Source: Brevibacterium zhoupengii
GTDB lineage: Bacteria; Actinomycetota; Actinomycetes; Actinomycetales; Brevibacteriaceae
Direction: 5' to 3'
Assembly (NCBI RefSeq): GCF_021117425.1
Contig: NZ_CP088298.1
Location: 434,001-498,000 of the forward strand
Length of the DNA stretch: 64,000 nt
The translations under genes were made by a program, and so were the position numbers. Below, piece by piece: positions 9,066 through 18,164 of this stretch (positions within the stretch are counted from its first letter, which is position 1; every line of letters starts with the position of its first letter). The notes beneath the pieces were generated by a model. The model saw nothing but the letters and a program-made list of their open reading frames with translations. It ran no database searches and had not been told where the DNA came from.

Positions 9066-10391
9066 ATGCAGAGCCTCGAACAGACACTGGCTGCAGTCGA
9101 AGGAATCGGTCGAGACCTCAATGCCGTCACCTCGGTGATGGGCGACCGGGCACGCATTCTTGAACGGAAGTCTGCGGAGCGCGCCGCGGCCGGTGAAGAC
9201 GCACGCGCCCTCGAGGGTGTTCCCTTCGCGGTCAAGGACGTCATCGACGTGGCGGGATTCCCCACAACGATGGGATCGAACGTCAGCAGCGGACCTGACC
9301 CGAGCGCATCAGCCCCGGTGGTGAGTCTCTGGGAGCGAGCCGGTGCTCTGCCGGTGGTGAAGACGAACTGTCAGGAATACTCGTACGGCATCCTCGGCGA
9401 TGAGAGTGCTTTCGGGAGAGTCATCAACCCGGTTGACCCCGCGCTGTGCACCGGTGGGTCGAGCTCGGGGTCTGCGGCCCTTGTCGCTGCCGGCGTGGTG
9501 CCGTTGGCGTTGGGAACTGACACTGCGGGTTCCGTGAGAGTGCCTGCCGCCTGTCAGGGAGTCATCGGGTACAAGCCGACCTTCGGCACCGTTTCGGTCG
9601 AGGGGGTGTTCCCTCTGTCGCCGTCCTTCGACACGGTGGGGCTGTTCGCGCGAGATCTGCCGTTGCTCACCGCGGCGTTCAAGGCGATATCCGGGAGTGG
9701 GGCGGGTACAGCTCCAGCAGCATCCTCAGCGGCATCGGCGCCTACTCCGGCAAAGACACCCACAGTCGACCTGAGCCTGCTGAACCGTGCAGATGAATCA
9801 TCAGCGGGAGTACTGACCTGGGCCGAGAAACGCCTTGGTGATTCAGTGCTCGCCTCAACCACCTCGGCGAATTTCGATTACCTGACGGAGCTCATCGAAC
9901 GAGGCATTGCCTTCTACGACATCATTCGACGTTACGAAGCCTATGTCCTGCACAAGCAGTTCCTTGATGCCCAAGGCGAGCAGTATCAGCCGGGCGTCTG
10001 GGCGAAGATCCTCTCCGGCCAGGACATTACCGAAGCTGAATACCAGTCCAATGTCGCCTCTTTGGAGGAGCTTCGAGCCGCTGCCGAATCGTTCTTCGAC
10101 GACGTTGATTTCATCATCACCCCCGCCATGGGCGGCGAAGTGGCAGCGTGGGATGAGCTCGGACCGGAGTCTGCAGCGAAATTCATGCGCTTCTCGTTGC
10201 CGTTCAACGTGCTGGGATGGCCGGCAGTGACGCTGCCCATCGGGGTGGTGTTAGACAGCTCCACGTCGGTTGCTGGCACGGCGTCTGACACGGCCACCGG
10301 GACATCGTCACGAGCAAAGCCAACCTCTGTGCAGTTCGTGGGCGCGCCACACAACGACGAGAAGCTGCTCGAATTCGTCGCAGGACTCTGA
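9066..10391 (+). CDS. amidase (amidase-signature family), second copy
   Basis: About 441 aa from the ATG at 9066, chosen because AGGGAG lies 8-9 bases upstream; in-frame starts at 9018 and 8727 are less likely, and 8727 lies inside the previous gene. The triad is intact: Lys in PFAVKDVIDVAG, GGSSSGSAALVAAG, and the nucleophile in DTAGSVRVPAACQG. Two low-complexity Ala/Ser/Thr/Pro insertions occur, at 9690-9765 and 10255-10315, the second just before the conserved C-terminal QFVGAPHNDEKLLEF. A long palindrome (8917-8958) sits about 107 bp upstream of this start. It ends facing hpaB with a hairpin between them. Confidence 0.88.
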   Translation: MQSLEQTLAAVEGIGRDLNAVTSVMGDRARILERKSAERAAAGEDARALEGVPFAVKDVIDVAGFPTTMGSNVSSGPDPSASAPVVSLWERAGALPVVKTNCQEYSYGILGDESAFGRVINPVDPALCTGGSSSGSAALVAAGVVPLALGTDTAGSVRVPAACQGVIGYKPTFGTVSVEGVFPLSPSFDTVGLFARDLPLLTAAFKAISGSGAGTAPAASSAASAPTPAKTPTVDLSLLNRADESSAGVLTWAEKRLGDSVLASTTSANFDYLTELIERGIAFYDIIRRYEAYVLHKQFLDAQGEQYQPGVWAKILSGQDITEAEYQSNVASLEELRAAAESFFDDVDFIITPAMGGEVAAWDELGPESAAKFMRFSLPFNVLGWPAVTLPIGVVLDSSTSVAGTASDTATGTSSRAKPTSVQFVGAPHNDEKLLEFVAGL

Positions 10392-10441
10392 AAGCGGTTC
10401 AGTTGCGCTGAGCCAGCGTGCACCACAGCGGAAACCAAGCC

Positions 10442-10476
10442 GCACAGCCCGGCACGGATGTCATGCCGGGCTGCGC
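10442..10476. terminator. bidirectional hairpin terminator between amidase and hpaB
   Basis: Arms GCACAGCCCGGCA (10442-10454) and TGCCGGGCTGCGC (10464-10476) pair at 12 of 13 positions around a 9-nt loop. It sits between two convergent genes ending at 10391 and 10529. No strong T-run is seen, as is common in high-GC actinobacteria. Confidence 0.7.
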
Positions 10477-10528
10477 GGAATGGTTGCTTTGTTTGGCAGG
10501 CGTTGCCAGGTTCACCCATGGTCAGTGT

Positions 10529-12115
10529 TTAGCGGTTACCTTTCATGAATGCGTTGACGTCGTCGCTGTTGAACAGGTCCGGGACCGTCCAACCATCGAG
10601 GTTGTACTCGCCCATGCATTGTTCGACCATCCCATTCATGCTCTCGACGGTGCCGTTGTTCATCGCGTTCATGAGCATCTCAACGCGCACGTTCTCATGG
10701 TTGCCGGAGTAGTTGCGTTCGTAGAGTTCGTGACGTCCCCCGAACTCGGAACCGATGGCGTCCCACAGCAGCTTCATCAACTTGACCCGGTCCACGGCCT
10801 GCACACCGTTGGATCCGCGTACGTATTTGTCGAGGTAAGGCCGGATCTCAGCATTCTTGAAGTCCTGGGCACCGGAGGGCAGGTAGATGAGTCCCGAGGC
10901 GACGTCTTGTTCGATGATCTCCTTGATCCGTGAGTACCCCTGGGCCATGAACATGCGGTAAGCCATGCCGTAGTCCATCTTCGGCAACACGGACCCGTTC
11001 GGTCCTTCGTCAGGATTGAGCATCATGGCATCGGCGAGGGCCCAGAACATGTTGCGCCACCCGATGACCTCTCCGGCCCGGGCCTGGACACCGCGGAAGT
11101 CCTGCGTTCCGGCGATCTCGAGTGCTTTGAGGAGAAGTCCGGCGATGAAGTCGAGCTTCACGGCCAGGCGGATGCAGCCCTGGTAGGTGAAGCGCTGAAT
11201 GAACCCGGTCTTCGGCATGAACCCGTTGATCTGGTCCGGGTCTCCGTAGGCGAAGATGTTCTCCCACGGCACGAGTACCTTGTCGAATATGAACACGGCG
11301 TCATTTTCATCCATACGCGATGACAGCGGGTAGTCATAGGGAGTGCCGGTCACAGCAGCATTTTGTGCGTAGGAGGTCCGTGAGATCAGTTTGATGCCGG
11401 GAGCATCCATCGGGACGGTGCAGATGAGAGCGTATTCGGGACGTTTGATCGGCAGGCCGTAGTGGGAGATGAAGTTGTAGTTGGTGATGGCTGAACCGGT
11501 GGCCACGACCTTTGCTCCGGAGACGATGACACCGTTGTCGGTTTCCTTTTCCACCTTCATGAAGACGTCCTTGACGTCGTCCGGGGGCAGGTGGCGGTCA
11601 ACGGGCGGGTTGATGATGGCGTGGTTCCAGTACAGAACCTTCTCCTGCGACTCCTTGTACCACCGCTGGGCGTTCTCCTGGTAGGGAGAATAGAACTCGG
11701 GCATCGAGCCCAGAGTTCCTAGGAAAGCTGCCTTGTAGTCGGGGGAGCGACCGAGCCAACCGTAGGACATGCGGGCCCAAGTTTCGATCGCGGTGCGGCT
11801 GTCCTTGAGGTCGTCGACGGACTTCGGGACTTTGAAAAAGGGGTGGGTTTTGCCGCCGCTGCCGGTGTCGGTATCGACCAGGAGTTTGTCTGCAGTCGCT
11901 TCGTCGTGGAATCCGTCGTAGAGCCGGGCGACCATGCGTACGGAGTTGCGGAATGCCGGGTGGGTAGTGACATCCTCGACGCGTTCTCCGTGGAGGTAGA
12001 TCTCTCGACCATCACGCAGGGACTCGATGTATTCGTCGCCTGTCATAGGCAGTTTCGGGTTGGCTGGTGTCGTCCTTTCGGACATTGTGTTCTGCTGGGT
12101 CTCTTCAATGGTCAT
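10529..12115 (-). CDS. hpaB: 4-hydroxyphenylacetate 3-monooxygenase-type oxygenase (HpaB family)
   Basis: About 528 aa, FADH2-dependent aromatic hydroxylase large component. The N-terminus [26 protein letters not shown] is the HpaB family opening; later [43 protein letters not shown] and a C-terminal [20 protein letters not shown] follow the family closely. The start at 12115 is preceded by AAAGGAC; the longer ORF to 12397 would run into the reductase gene. Together with the flavin reductase upstream it forms a two-component monooxygenase, which ortho-hydroxylates a phenolic. 4-hydroxyphenylacetate, phenol and chlorophenols are all known substrates in the family, so the substrate is open. Confidence 0.9.
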   Translation of the reverse strand: MTIEETQQNTMSERTTPANPKLPMTGDEYIESLRDGREIYLHGERVEDVTTHPAFRNSVRMVARLYDGFHDEATADKLLVDTDTGSGGKTHPFFKVPKSVDDLKDSRTAIETWARMSYGWLGRSPDYKAAFLGTLGSMPEFYSPYQENAQRWYKESQEKVLYWNHAIINPPVDRHLPPDDVKDVFMKVEKETDNGVIVSGAKVVATGSAITNYNFISHYGLPIKRPEYALICTVPMDAPGIKLISRTSYAQNAAVTGTPYDYPLSSRMDENDAVFIFDKVLVPWENIFAYGDPDQINGFMPKTGFIQRFTYQGCIRLAVKLDFIAGLLLKALEIAGTQDFRGVQARAGEVIGWRNMFWALADAMMLNPDEGPNGSVLPKMDYGMAYRMFMAQGYSRIKEIIEQDVASGLIYLPSGAQDFKNAEIRPYLDKYVRGSNGVQAVDRVKLMKLLWDAIGSEFGGRHELYERNYSGNHENVRVEMLMNAMNNGTVESMNGMVEQCMGEYNLDGWTVPDLFNSDDVNAFMKGNR

Positions 12116-12257
12116 GACGACCGTCCTTTCAAAGTTGTGTCGGACTGCTGCTTGTGGGCAGGACGACAGTTGGATTCGTTGGTGGTAGTTCTCCGGGAGT
12201 CGGGAGTCAGTTGCTGGGGCCCTTGTTTTCAGATGCTTCGTTACGCCGAAGATCGGT

Positions 12258-12839
12258 TCAGACGGGATTGAACGTCGACGATCCCTCGAACCAGCCGTGG
12301 GCGATCGAATCGCCTGATGCCTCCCACGGCGTGCCACCGTGCAGAGTGCCGGCATGATGGAACTTGCCGGAGATGAAGAGCAGAGGATCGACGTCATTGA
12401 TCTCCAGGTCGATGACTTCGCCGATGACGATCACGTGGTCGCCGCCGTCGTAGATCCGCCAAGGGCGACATTCGATGGTTGCCGCATTGCCGTCGAGGAC
12501 GGGGATCTCGCCCTCGCAACGCCACTTCACCGAGGTCTTCGAAGGTTTTCCGGCAAAGTTCATGCAGGTGCTCAACTGGTCCTCGGACATGATGTTGATG
12601 GCGAACGGGCGGTCCTCGAGATACTCGGATGCCTTGTTGCCGCGGATCAGTGTCACCTGGGCCAATGGCGGGTCGAGTGACACGGCTGTGAAGGCATTGA
12701 CCGTGGCCCCGTGTGGTGTGCCGTCGGGCGCCTGGCAGGTCACCACCGTCACACCGGTGGCGAACTTTCCGAACGCATGGCGAAGATCCTTGGAATCGAT
12801 CGCCCGCCTCGGCGAATCTGTTGCAATGGTGTCAGTCAT
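12258..12839 (-). CDS. hpaC: flavin reductase, HpaC-like small component
   Basis: 193-aa flavin:NAD(P)H reductase. Motifs: [42 protein letters not shown] is the classic flavin_Reduct opening (T/S-V-NAF-x-S-x-S-L-x-PP), then [10 protein letters not shown] and [14 protein letters not shown] and a His near ISGKFHH. It supplies reduced flavin to the hpaB product encoded 142 bp downstream on the same strand. GAGAGGAC precedes the ATG. An AraC gene lies upstream in the same orientation with a 196-bp gap that probably contains the promoter. Confidence 0.92.
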   Translation of the reverse strand: MTDTIATDSPRRAIDSKDLRHAFGKFATGVTVVTCQAPDGTPHGATVNAFTAVSLDPPLAQVTLIRGNKASEYLEDRPFAINIMSEDQLSTCMNFAGKPSKTSVKWRCEGEIPVLDGNAATIECRPWRIYDGGDHVIVIGEVIDLEINDVDPLLFISGKFHHAGTLHGGTPWEASGDSIAHGWFEGSSTFNPV

Positions 12840-13035
12840 CGAATGTGTCCTCTCCCTGGAGCAGCTTCCGGAGATTGGTCGGATTAGCTATCTCTAGACA
12901 GTGTTGTGAGTCACATTTGCGATGTGAAGTGCTCGTCCCGATTGGGACATCGCCTGTCCCGCCCAGACCAACGCGATAACTGAGAGCAATGGATTGAGAC
13001 GCTGAGGAGTATGAATCTATGCTCTGGAAGTCCTT

Positions 13036-14007
13036 CTAGAACTCGGTTGCGCGTTGCAGCTCCAGCGGAGTCAACCCGGTGCGAGCTTTGAAGACACGGG
13101 AGAAATGCGAGGGAGAGGCGAACCCGCACCGACGTGCGATTTCGGCGACCGTGGTGTGAGGTTCCGAAGCCAAGATTGTCTCCGCGATCTGCAAACGATA
13201 GTTCTGCAGGTGGTCGGCAAAGGTCTCGTCCTGTGCAGCGAAGATGCGCGAGAGCTGACGCTCGCTGACCCCGATGGCCGCAGCGACCTGTCTGCGATTC
13301 AGCGCGCCGTCGCCGAAATGGCGCGCGATCTCCTGCAGGGCATGTCGATAGCTGGCCTCCCGGCTGGAATCCACCGTGGGCGAGAGCATTCGTTCGACCA
13401 GTTCGAAGGTCTCCTGCTCCACTCGATACAGATCGTCGGGGGACCGACGCAGTGCGGAGTCGATGACCGAGACCAGGTCTGTGGCGCTGGGGTTGGGGAA
13501 TCGTCTGCGCAGATCCGATCCGAAATCAAACACCAGCGGTTCATTGAGATCTCTCCCACCTGCCAGGTGGGCGAAGTCTTCTCGCGGGACGGTGAGTACC
13601 AGTTCATAGAGTCCGTGTGAGAAACCGCGGACGAATGGCCGGTCCGCGTCGTAGACGACAGCCTGGCCAGGTTTGAGGAGAATCGTCCCCTTGGAATGAT
13701 AGAAAAAGGCATCACCGCTCATCGCGAAGAAAATGGCGATGTCACCGGTGGGATGCTCGGCAATCATTCGTGCGGAACGCTCGACGATCTGGGATGAGCC
13801 CTTGACTCCAGCGAACCGGAGGGCAGGGAAGTGAAGGTTGATCTCCTCCGCCATGAGGGGAGTGTCCTCTAAGGTGCGAATGTCGAGGCCGATGAGTGCC
13901 TTGGCGTTATGAGCTTCCCAATATTCGATGCGATTCTTGGACGGTATCTGGGCGGTGGAGAACCGCAGCGGGTCCGGGGTGGAATGAGGCGTCGGTGGTT
14001 CAGCCAC
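13036..14007 (-). CDS. AraC-family transcriptional regulator
   Basis: 323 aa. The N-terminal two-thirds reads as an AraC ligand-binding-like domain (FALRFAGVKGSSQIVERSARMIAEHPTGDIAIFFAMSG); the C-terminus has two helix-turn-helix units: LNRRQVAAAIGVSERQLSRIFAAQDETFADHLQNYRL and TVAEIARRCGFASPSHFSRVFKARTGLTPLE. GTG start at 14007 after GGAGGAGC. It is directly upstream of hpaC-hpaB in the same direction and is their likely activator responding to a phenolic substrate (inference). Confidence 0.92.
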   Translation of the reverse strand: MAEPPTPHSTPDPLRFSTAQIPSKNRIEYWEAHNAKALIGLDIRTLEDTPLMAEEINLHFPALRFAGVKGSSQIVERSARMIAEHPTGDIAIFFAMSGDAFFYHSKGTILLKPGQAVVYDADRPFVRGFSHGLYELVLTVPREDFAHLAGGRDLNEPLVFDFGSDLRRRFPNPSATDLVSVIDSALRRSPDDLYRVEQETFELVERMLSPTVDSSREASYRHALQEIARHFGDGALNRRQVAAAIGVSERQLSRIFAAQDETFADHLQNYRLQIAETILASEPHTTVAEIARRCGFASPSHFSRVFKARTGLTPLELQRATEF

Positions 14008-14258
14008 GGGGTTGCTCCTCCCAGTCTCCGGTGCGAAGCGCAGGATCTTTGGGTGTGGGCCCCGGCGGCGATCGCAACATCGTTGTTGTCAGCCCATGGT
14101 AGCTTCTCGGCGACGATTTCTGATTCCTGCCTGCGGTCTCTGGGACAGTACCGAGCTAGAGAGTCAGTCCAATCCCGCCTCCTTCGGAAGAGCTGCGAAC
14201 CGCTGGGTCCGAAACCGGTTCGGCCGGTCTGCTGAAGCCCTTCTCGATCGAGTCGGTG

Positions 14259-15614
14259 TCAGAAGAACGGTGTGAGCAGGCAGACGATGATGAGCGAGAT
14301 GAAGGAGGCGAGGGCTGTGACAAAGGTCAGCGCCTTCAGCGCACCCTTGGTCGTCACCTGCATCATCGTCTGGAACATCCAGAAGAAGTTGCTGTTGACC
14401 TGCAGCGCGAACAAAGCACCGGAACCGATGGCGAGGCCGATGATGATCGGTGAGACATCGAGCTGACCGAGGATGGGTCCGATGATGCCGGCGGCTGCGA
14501 TCGCCGCGACAGAGATGGAACCGATCGCCAGGTGCAGAACAGCGGCGATGAGCCACGCGATGAGGACGCTGACGATGACGGGAGCGGCCGAATTCGCTGT
14601 GAAGAGGCCGCCGAGGACGTCTGCCAGGTTCGTGGCACTGATGACTTCGCCAAGAGACCCGCCGACACCGGTGATGAGCAGAATCTGGCCCGTGGTGCTG
14701 AAGCCTTCTTCCATCGACGAATTCGTCTTCTCCCGACCATTGAAGATCTGGGAGAGCACATAGGCGATGACGAGCCCCAAGAACAGGGCGAAGACCGGAT
14801 CGCCGAGGAAATCAGTGACGGAGTTGGCGGCGTTGAGGGCGCTGAGGATTGCTCCGGTGGCAATGAAGACGAGAGGCACGTAGACCGGACTGAGTGCCAA
14901 AGCCAAGTGCGGCTGACGGGTCTGAACGGTGGTGGTTCCACCAGCTTCGGACGAATCGTCCTGTTCTGCTTCGGACACGATTCCGGTCTCATCGGTCTCG
15001 GGATTCCAGAACCCGCGATTGACGAGGAAGGAATAGACGAACACGGTCAGCAGGACCGTTGCCACGCCGACTGCGAGTCCGATGCCGAGCATCTGCGCAA
15101 GAGGGATGTTGAGGAGACCTGCGATGGAAATCGTGCCGAGGCCGGGGACCACGAACACGTATCCGACGAGGATGCCGGCAGTGACCGAGCCTGCCATGAT
15201 GCCCAAGCCGCGACGTCCGAGTGCCGGTGCCGCGTTCCGAGCCAATGGCGATGCAAGCACAAGCTGCACGTCGACGTAGATCGAAGGGAAGACCGCAGTG
15301 AGTGCTGCTGCCAGGGCGTAGGGCAGCTTCCGTGGTCCCAGGAGCCGGAGCAGCAGTTCGACGAATCTTTGCAATGCCCCCATATTGAAGAGCAATGCCC
15401 CGATGAGCACCCCGAAGCCGATGAGCAGACCCACCTCGGCCATGATCGAGCCGAACCCCTCGACAATTGTCGTCAGTGTCTTTTCCAGGCCGAGCCCAGC
15501 CGCTATGCCGTAGTACATGGCACCGATGACCAGTGAGATCACTGGATCGACTTTCAACAGGATGATGAGCAGGACGATCGCGAGAATTGCAATGACTGCG
15601 TGGAGAATGACCAT
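14259..15614 (-). CDS. GntP-family permease (gluconate/organic acid)
   Basis: 451-aa, about 12 TM segments. The N-terminal AILAIVLLIILLKVDPVISLVIGAMYYGI, the GFGSIMAEVGLLIGFGVLIGALL stretch and the C-terminal TGVGGSLGEVISATNLAD and AIGSISVAAIAAAGIIGP blocks match the GntP/GntT family of gluconate, glycerate and related hydroxy-acid symporters. A long hydrophilic, acidic loop (about residues 205-235) separates the two halves. GAGGAG precedes the ATG. A 9-bp inverted repeat at 15640-15662, just upstream, looks like its operator. No catabolic gene for gluconate is adjacent. Confidence 0.85.
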   Translation of the reverse strand: MVILHAVIAILAIVLLIILLKVDPVISLVIGAMYYGIAAGLGLEKTLTTIVEGFGSIMAEVGLLIGFGVLIGALLFNMGALQRFVELLLRLLGPRKLPYALAAALTAVFPSIYVDVQLVLASPLARNAAPALGRRGLGIMAGSVTAGILVGYVFVVPGLGTISIAGLLNIPLAQMLGIGLAVGVATVLLTVFVYSFLVNRGFWNPETDETGIVSEAEQDDSSEAGGTTTVQTRQPHLALALSPVYVPLVFIATGAILSALNAANSVTDFLGDPVFALFLGLVIAYVLSQIFNGREKTNSSMEEGFSTTGQILLITGVGGSLGEVISATNLADVLGGLFTANSAAPVIVSVLIAWLIAAVLHLAIGSISVAAIAAAGIIGPILGQLDVSPIIIGLAIGSGALFALQVNSNFFWMFQTMMQVTTKGALKALTFVTALASFISLIIVCLLTPFF

Positions 15615-15639
15615 GGCGGCTCCTCGTTGAGCTGAGAAA

Positions 15640-15662
15640 AGTGATTAAGTCATTTAATCACT
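15640..15662. promoter_or_regulatory. inverted repeat upstream of the GntP permease
   Basis: AGTGATTAA (15640-15648), 5-bp spacer, then the perfect complement TTAATCACT (15654-15662). The AT-rich, 9-bp arms and position 26 bp upstream of the permease start are what one expects for a repressor operator (GntR-type size). Regulator unknown. Confidence 0.6.
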
Positions 15663-15727
15663 ATGATGGAAATGATGGTAATAAGTGTCCCCTTAGGCGA
15701 TATCGGTGTCGATGCTCCCGTGGTACC

Positions 15728-16459
15728 TCAAGGTGTGAACAGGGAAGCCGCAACCTCGCCGATGACCAGGATCGCCCCAATGATCGATGCGCCGACGGCC
15801 ACACGATAGAGAACTGTCTTGTTCGCTCGTCGGATCACAAGATTCGACAGCCACAACCCTGCAAGCATAAATGGCAGTAGAGAGGCTGCCGCGATCAGGT
15901 GTTCGCTCCGAACCTCGCCTCCGATCGTCAGTCCGGTCAAGGACAGGATGCTTCCGATGGTGAAGTAGGCGCTCATGGTGGATCGCATCGAAGAGGGATC
16001 TAGAGAGCGCAGAACCAGGGCGATGGGCGGGCCGCCGATGCTTGTCGACGTGCCGAAGATGCCAGAAACGCTGCTGGCGAAGAACATGTTGCGGTTGCTG
16101 GCAGCAGGCGACCAGCCCACCAGGCTGAAGCCGACTCCGGCCAGGACCGTGACTGCTAGGAGCAGAGAAAGTCCTTGATCTGGCAGCAGCACTACTGCAG
16201 TCGTGCCGATGGCGATTCCCGGTAATCGGCCAAGCGCGCCCCAGCCGACGAGCTTCCAGTCGACATCGGCTCGTTCGCGGATGAAAGCGGTGAACGAAGT
16301 GAGAGTGGCGAGCAGAAGCAGTGCGGCAGGAAGCAGGTTCGGTTCGAGCAGCACGAGCACCGGGGCCGTGATCATTCCTAGCCCGAACCCGACGGAGCCC
16401 TGCACGCAGGAAGACCCCAGCACCACTGCTCCGATGATGAGGTAATGGATCAACTCCAT
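15728..16459 (-). CDS. sulfite exporter TauE/SafE family (TSUP) permease
   Basis: About 243 aa, 7-8 TM segments. The opening IGAVVLGSSCVQGSVGFGLGMITAPVLVLLEP is the TSUP signature, and a second-half repeat SSVSGIFGTSTSIGGPPIALVL mirrors it, the family's internal duplication. ATG at 16459 is preceded by AAGGAGCAG; the longer ORF to 16528 has no such site. Members export or import sulfonates, sulfite or small organic acids. It is divergent from the Nramp-like gene and downstream of nothing obvious; whether it belongs to the sugar-acid regulon is unclear, though it shares that promoter region. Confidence 0.87.
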   Translation of the reverse strand: MELIHYLIIGAVVLGSSCVQGSVGFGLGMITAPVLVLLEPNLLPAALLLLATLTSFTAFIRERADVDWKLVGWGALGRLPGIAIGTTAVVLLPDQGLSLLLAVTVLAGVGFSLVGWSPAASNRNMFFASSVSGIFGTSTSIGGPPIALVLRSLDPSSMRSTMSAYFTIGSILSLTGLTIGGEVRSEHLIAAASLLPFMLAGLWLSNLVIRRANKTVLYRVAVGASIIGAILVIGEVAASLFTP

Positions 16460-16606
16460 CGGGACTCTGCTCCTTCGCATTGCGTAGTCGAGACGGGGCG
16501 AACGCCGCGAACTCGACCGCGGACTCAACCTCGAGCTCTTATCAAGTCAACAGTCTTCCATCACTGTGCGCAAAATGAGCCAAATGTCCGGCATCTGGAC
16601 TCGTTG

Positions 16607-16623
16607 TTGCGCGAAACACGCAA
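16607..16623. promoter_or_regulatory. DeoR-type operator candidate, site 1
   Basis: TTGCGCGAAACACGCAA, imperfect dyad with arms TTGCG/CGCAA. Matches at 22657, 22678 (reverse), 27325 (reverse) and 27347. It lies about 119 bp upstream of the Nramp-like/BNR operon and in the region shared with the TSUP gene. Confidence 0.65.
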
Positions 16624-16741
16624 TCATGGTCTAGTCTCTACGTAGACCGCGCAGATTGTTTGCTGTATCGCTACGCTGTGTCAGCGACCCTGAGGTCGCG
16701 GTCGCCAGCCATCCAATCGTCTACACACTGGAGTGCACGCC

Positions 16742-18115
16742 ATGGCCACGGACGTCCATAGCATGAACGGCAGTTCTGGCTCACCGAAGCCGAATCAGCT
16801 TCCTCTGCCACGCGGTCTCGGGCTCGTCACGTCGGTGGGGCCGGGCCTCGTGCTGGCAATGTCCTTCCTTGGCACGGGCGACCTCGTCAGTTCCTCGGTC
16901 TCAGGTGCATCCTACGGATATGCGCTGTTGTGGACCCTGGTGCTGTCCTTGCTTGCTCGCACCTTCATCATCTCGTCCATCGCTAAGTACACGCTGATGA
17001 ACAAGCACGGAGACACGCAGATCCTCGACGGGTTTGCACGGCTGGCTCCCGTACTTCCGGGGATCATGGCTGCTGTCGTCATCGTAGCCGGTTTCATCAC
17101 CCAGGCCACCTTCGTTCTCGCGGCGGCGACCGGACTGCATGAGCTCACCGGCGGTCAATGGGGCGGTGGCTGGGGCCGCTTCTTCTGCGCGGTCATCATC
17201 GTCATTCTGACTCTGTCTCTGGTGATGCTGCGTAGGCAGTTCGTCGTCCTCGAGTACTTCGCGCGCTTCGCCTCGGTGGCCATGATCGTTGCGTTCGTCT
17301 ACGCGCTGATCAAGATCGGTACCTTCGACATCGGGGGCTTCGTGCAGGGACTCGCATTCGAGATCCCTGAGGAGCAGAACACCTCTGCCTTCGCCCCCAT
17401 TGTCATCGCTTCGGCAACCATCGGCACGATAGCCGGCAATATGCCGAACCTGCTGTATTCCGGCTTCATGCGGGACAAAGGCTGGGTTGGACCGAAATAC
17501 CGGCGCCTTCAGCAGTTCGACCTCATCGCCGGAATGGCACCACTTCTCGTCATCAACCTTCTGTTCTGGATCGTTGCCGCCGAGTTCAGTGCCGCACATC
17601 CTGGATTCTCGATCGCTGATGAGTTCGATCTCTCGCACATGCTCGAAGTTGCAGTCGGACCAGCCGGGCCCTTCCTGCTGTGGATGTGTATCTTCTTCGC
17701 TGCGATGACGAGCTTCCCACCACAGTCACGCGGGTTCGCGCAGCTGGCCATCAATGGAATCAACCATTCGGTGCCCTCCATGCGCAAGTACCTGGGTCGA
17801 GATGAGCAGAATCCTGCTTTCCGGTGGATCCAGGCGATCGTGTTCATCATCGTGCCTCTGGTCTCGACGATTCCAGGCGCACCAGACCTGATCTCTCTCA
17901 ATATCGTCGGCACTGCCATCTCGACTGTGCTCAGCCTGCCGATCATCGTCGTCTGCATCCTCCTCCTGACGTCGAGGAAGAAGCACATGCACGGTTACGC
18001 GGTGAACCCGAAGTGGCAGACCGCGCTGCTGGCACTTCTCGGTGTCATTGCGATCATCATCGGTTTTCAGATTGCGATGCAGATTCCGTCGATGTTCGAA
18101 ACCGCCTTCGGATGA
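16742..18115 (+). CDS. Nramp-fold transporter lacking the metal-binding motif (copy 1)
   Basis: About 457 aa, 11-12 TM segments, Nramp (PF01566-like) fold: LGLVTSVGPGLVLAMSFLGTGDLVSSSVSGASYGYALLW. In true Mn/Fe Nramps the first helix has DPGN; here the equivalent is GTGD (about residues 44-47), and the sixth-helix region reads AGNMPNLLYSGFM instead of the usual MPH motif. So divalent metal transport is doubtful. GGAG ends 8 bases before the ATG at 16742. It heads an operon with a BNR protein inside a sugar-acid gene cluster, suggesting an organic substrate (inference). Confidence 0.82.
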   Translation: MATDVHSMNGSSGSPKPNQLPLPRGLGLVTSVGPGLVLAMSFLGTGDLVSSSVSGASYGYALLWTLVLSLLARTFIISSIAKYTLMNKHGDTQILDGFARLAPVLPGIMAAVVIVAGFITQATFVLAAATGLHELTGGQWGGGWGRFFCAVIIVILTLSLVMLRRQFVVLEYFARFASVAMIVAFVYALIKIGTFDIGGFVQGLAFEIPEEQNTSAFAPIVIASATIGTIAGNMPNLLYSGFMRDKGWVGPKYRRLQQFDLIAGMAPLLVINLLFWIVAAEFSAAHPGFSIADEFDLSHMLEVAVGPAGPFLLWMCIFFAAMTSFPPQSRGFAQLAINGINHSVPSMRKYLGRDEQNPAFRWIQAIVFIIVPLVSTIPGAPDLISLNIVGTAISTVLSLPIIVVCILLLTSRKKHMHGYAVNPKWQTALLALLGVIAIIIGFQIAMQIPSMFETAFG

Positions 18116-18164
18116 TCTGCATCGGATGCGACACTGACCGGACCACACAGCATAGGAGTCACTC

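Noticed and set aside
10418..10933. 171-aa plus-strand ORF over the hpaB 3' end
   Set aside because: Antisense to a clear hpaB coding region and crossing the terminator hairpin.
16742..18115. Manganese transporter MntH
   Set aside because: DPGN and MPH metal-binding motifs are not present and no metal regulator site was seen.
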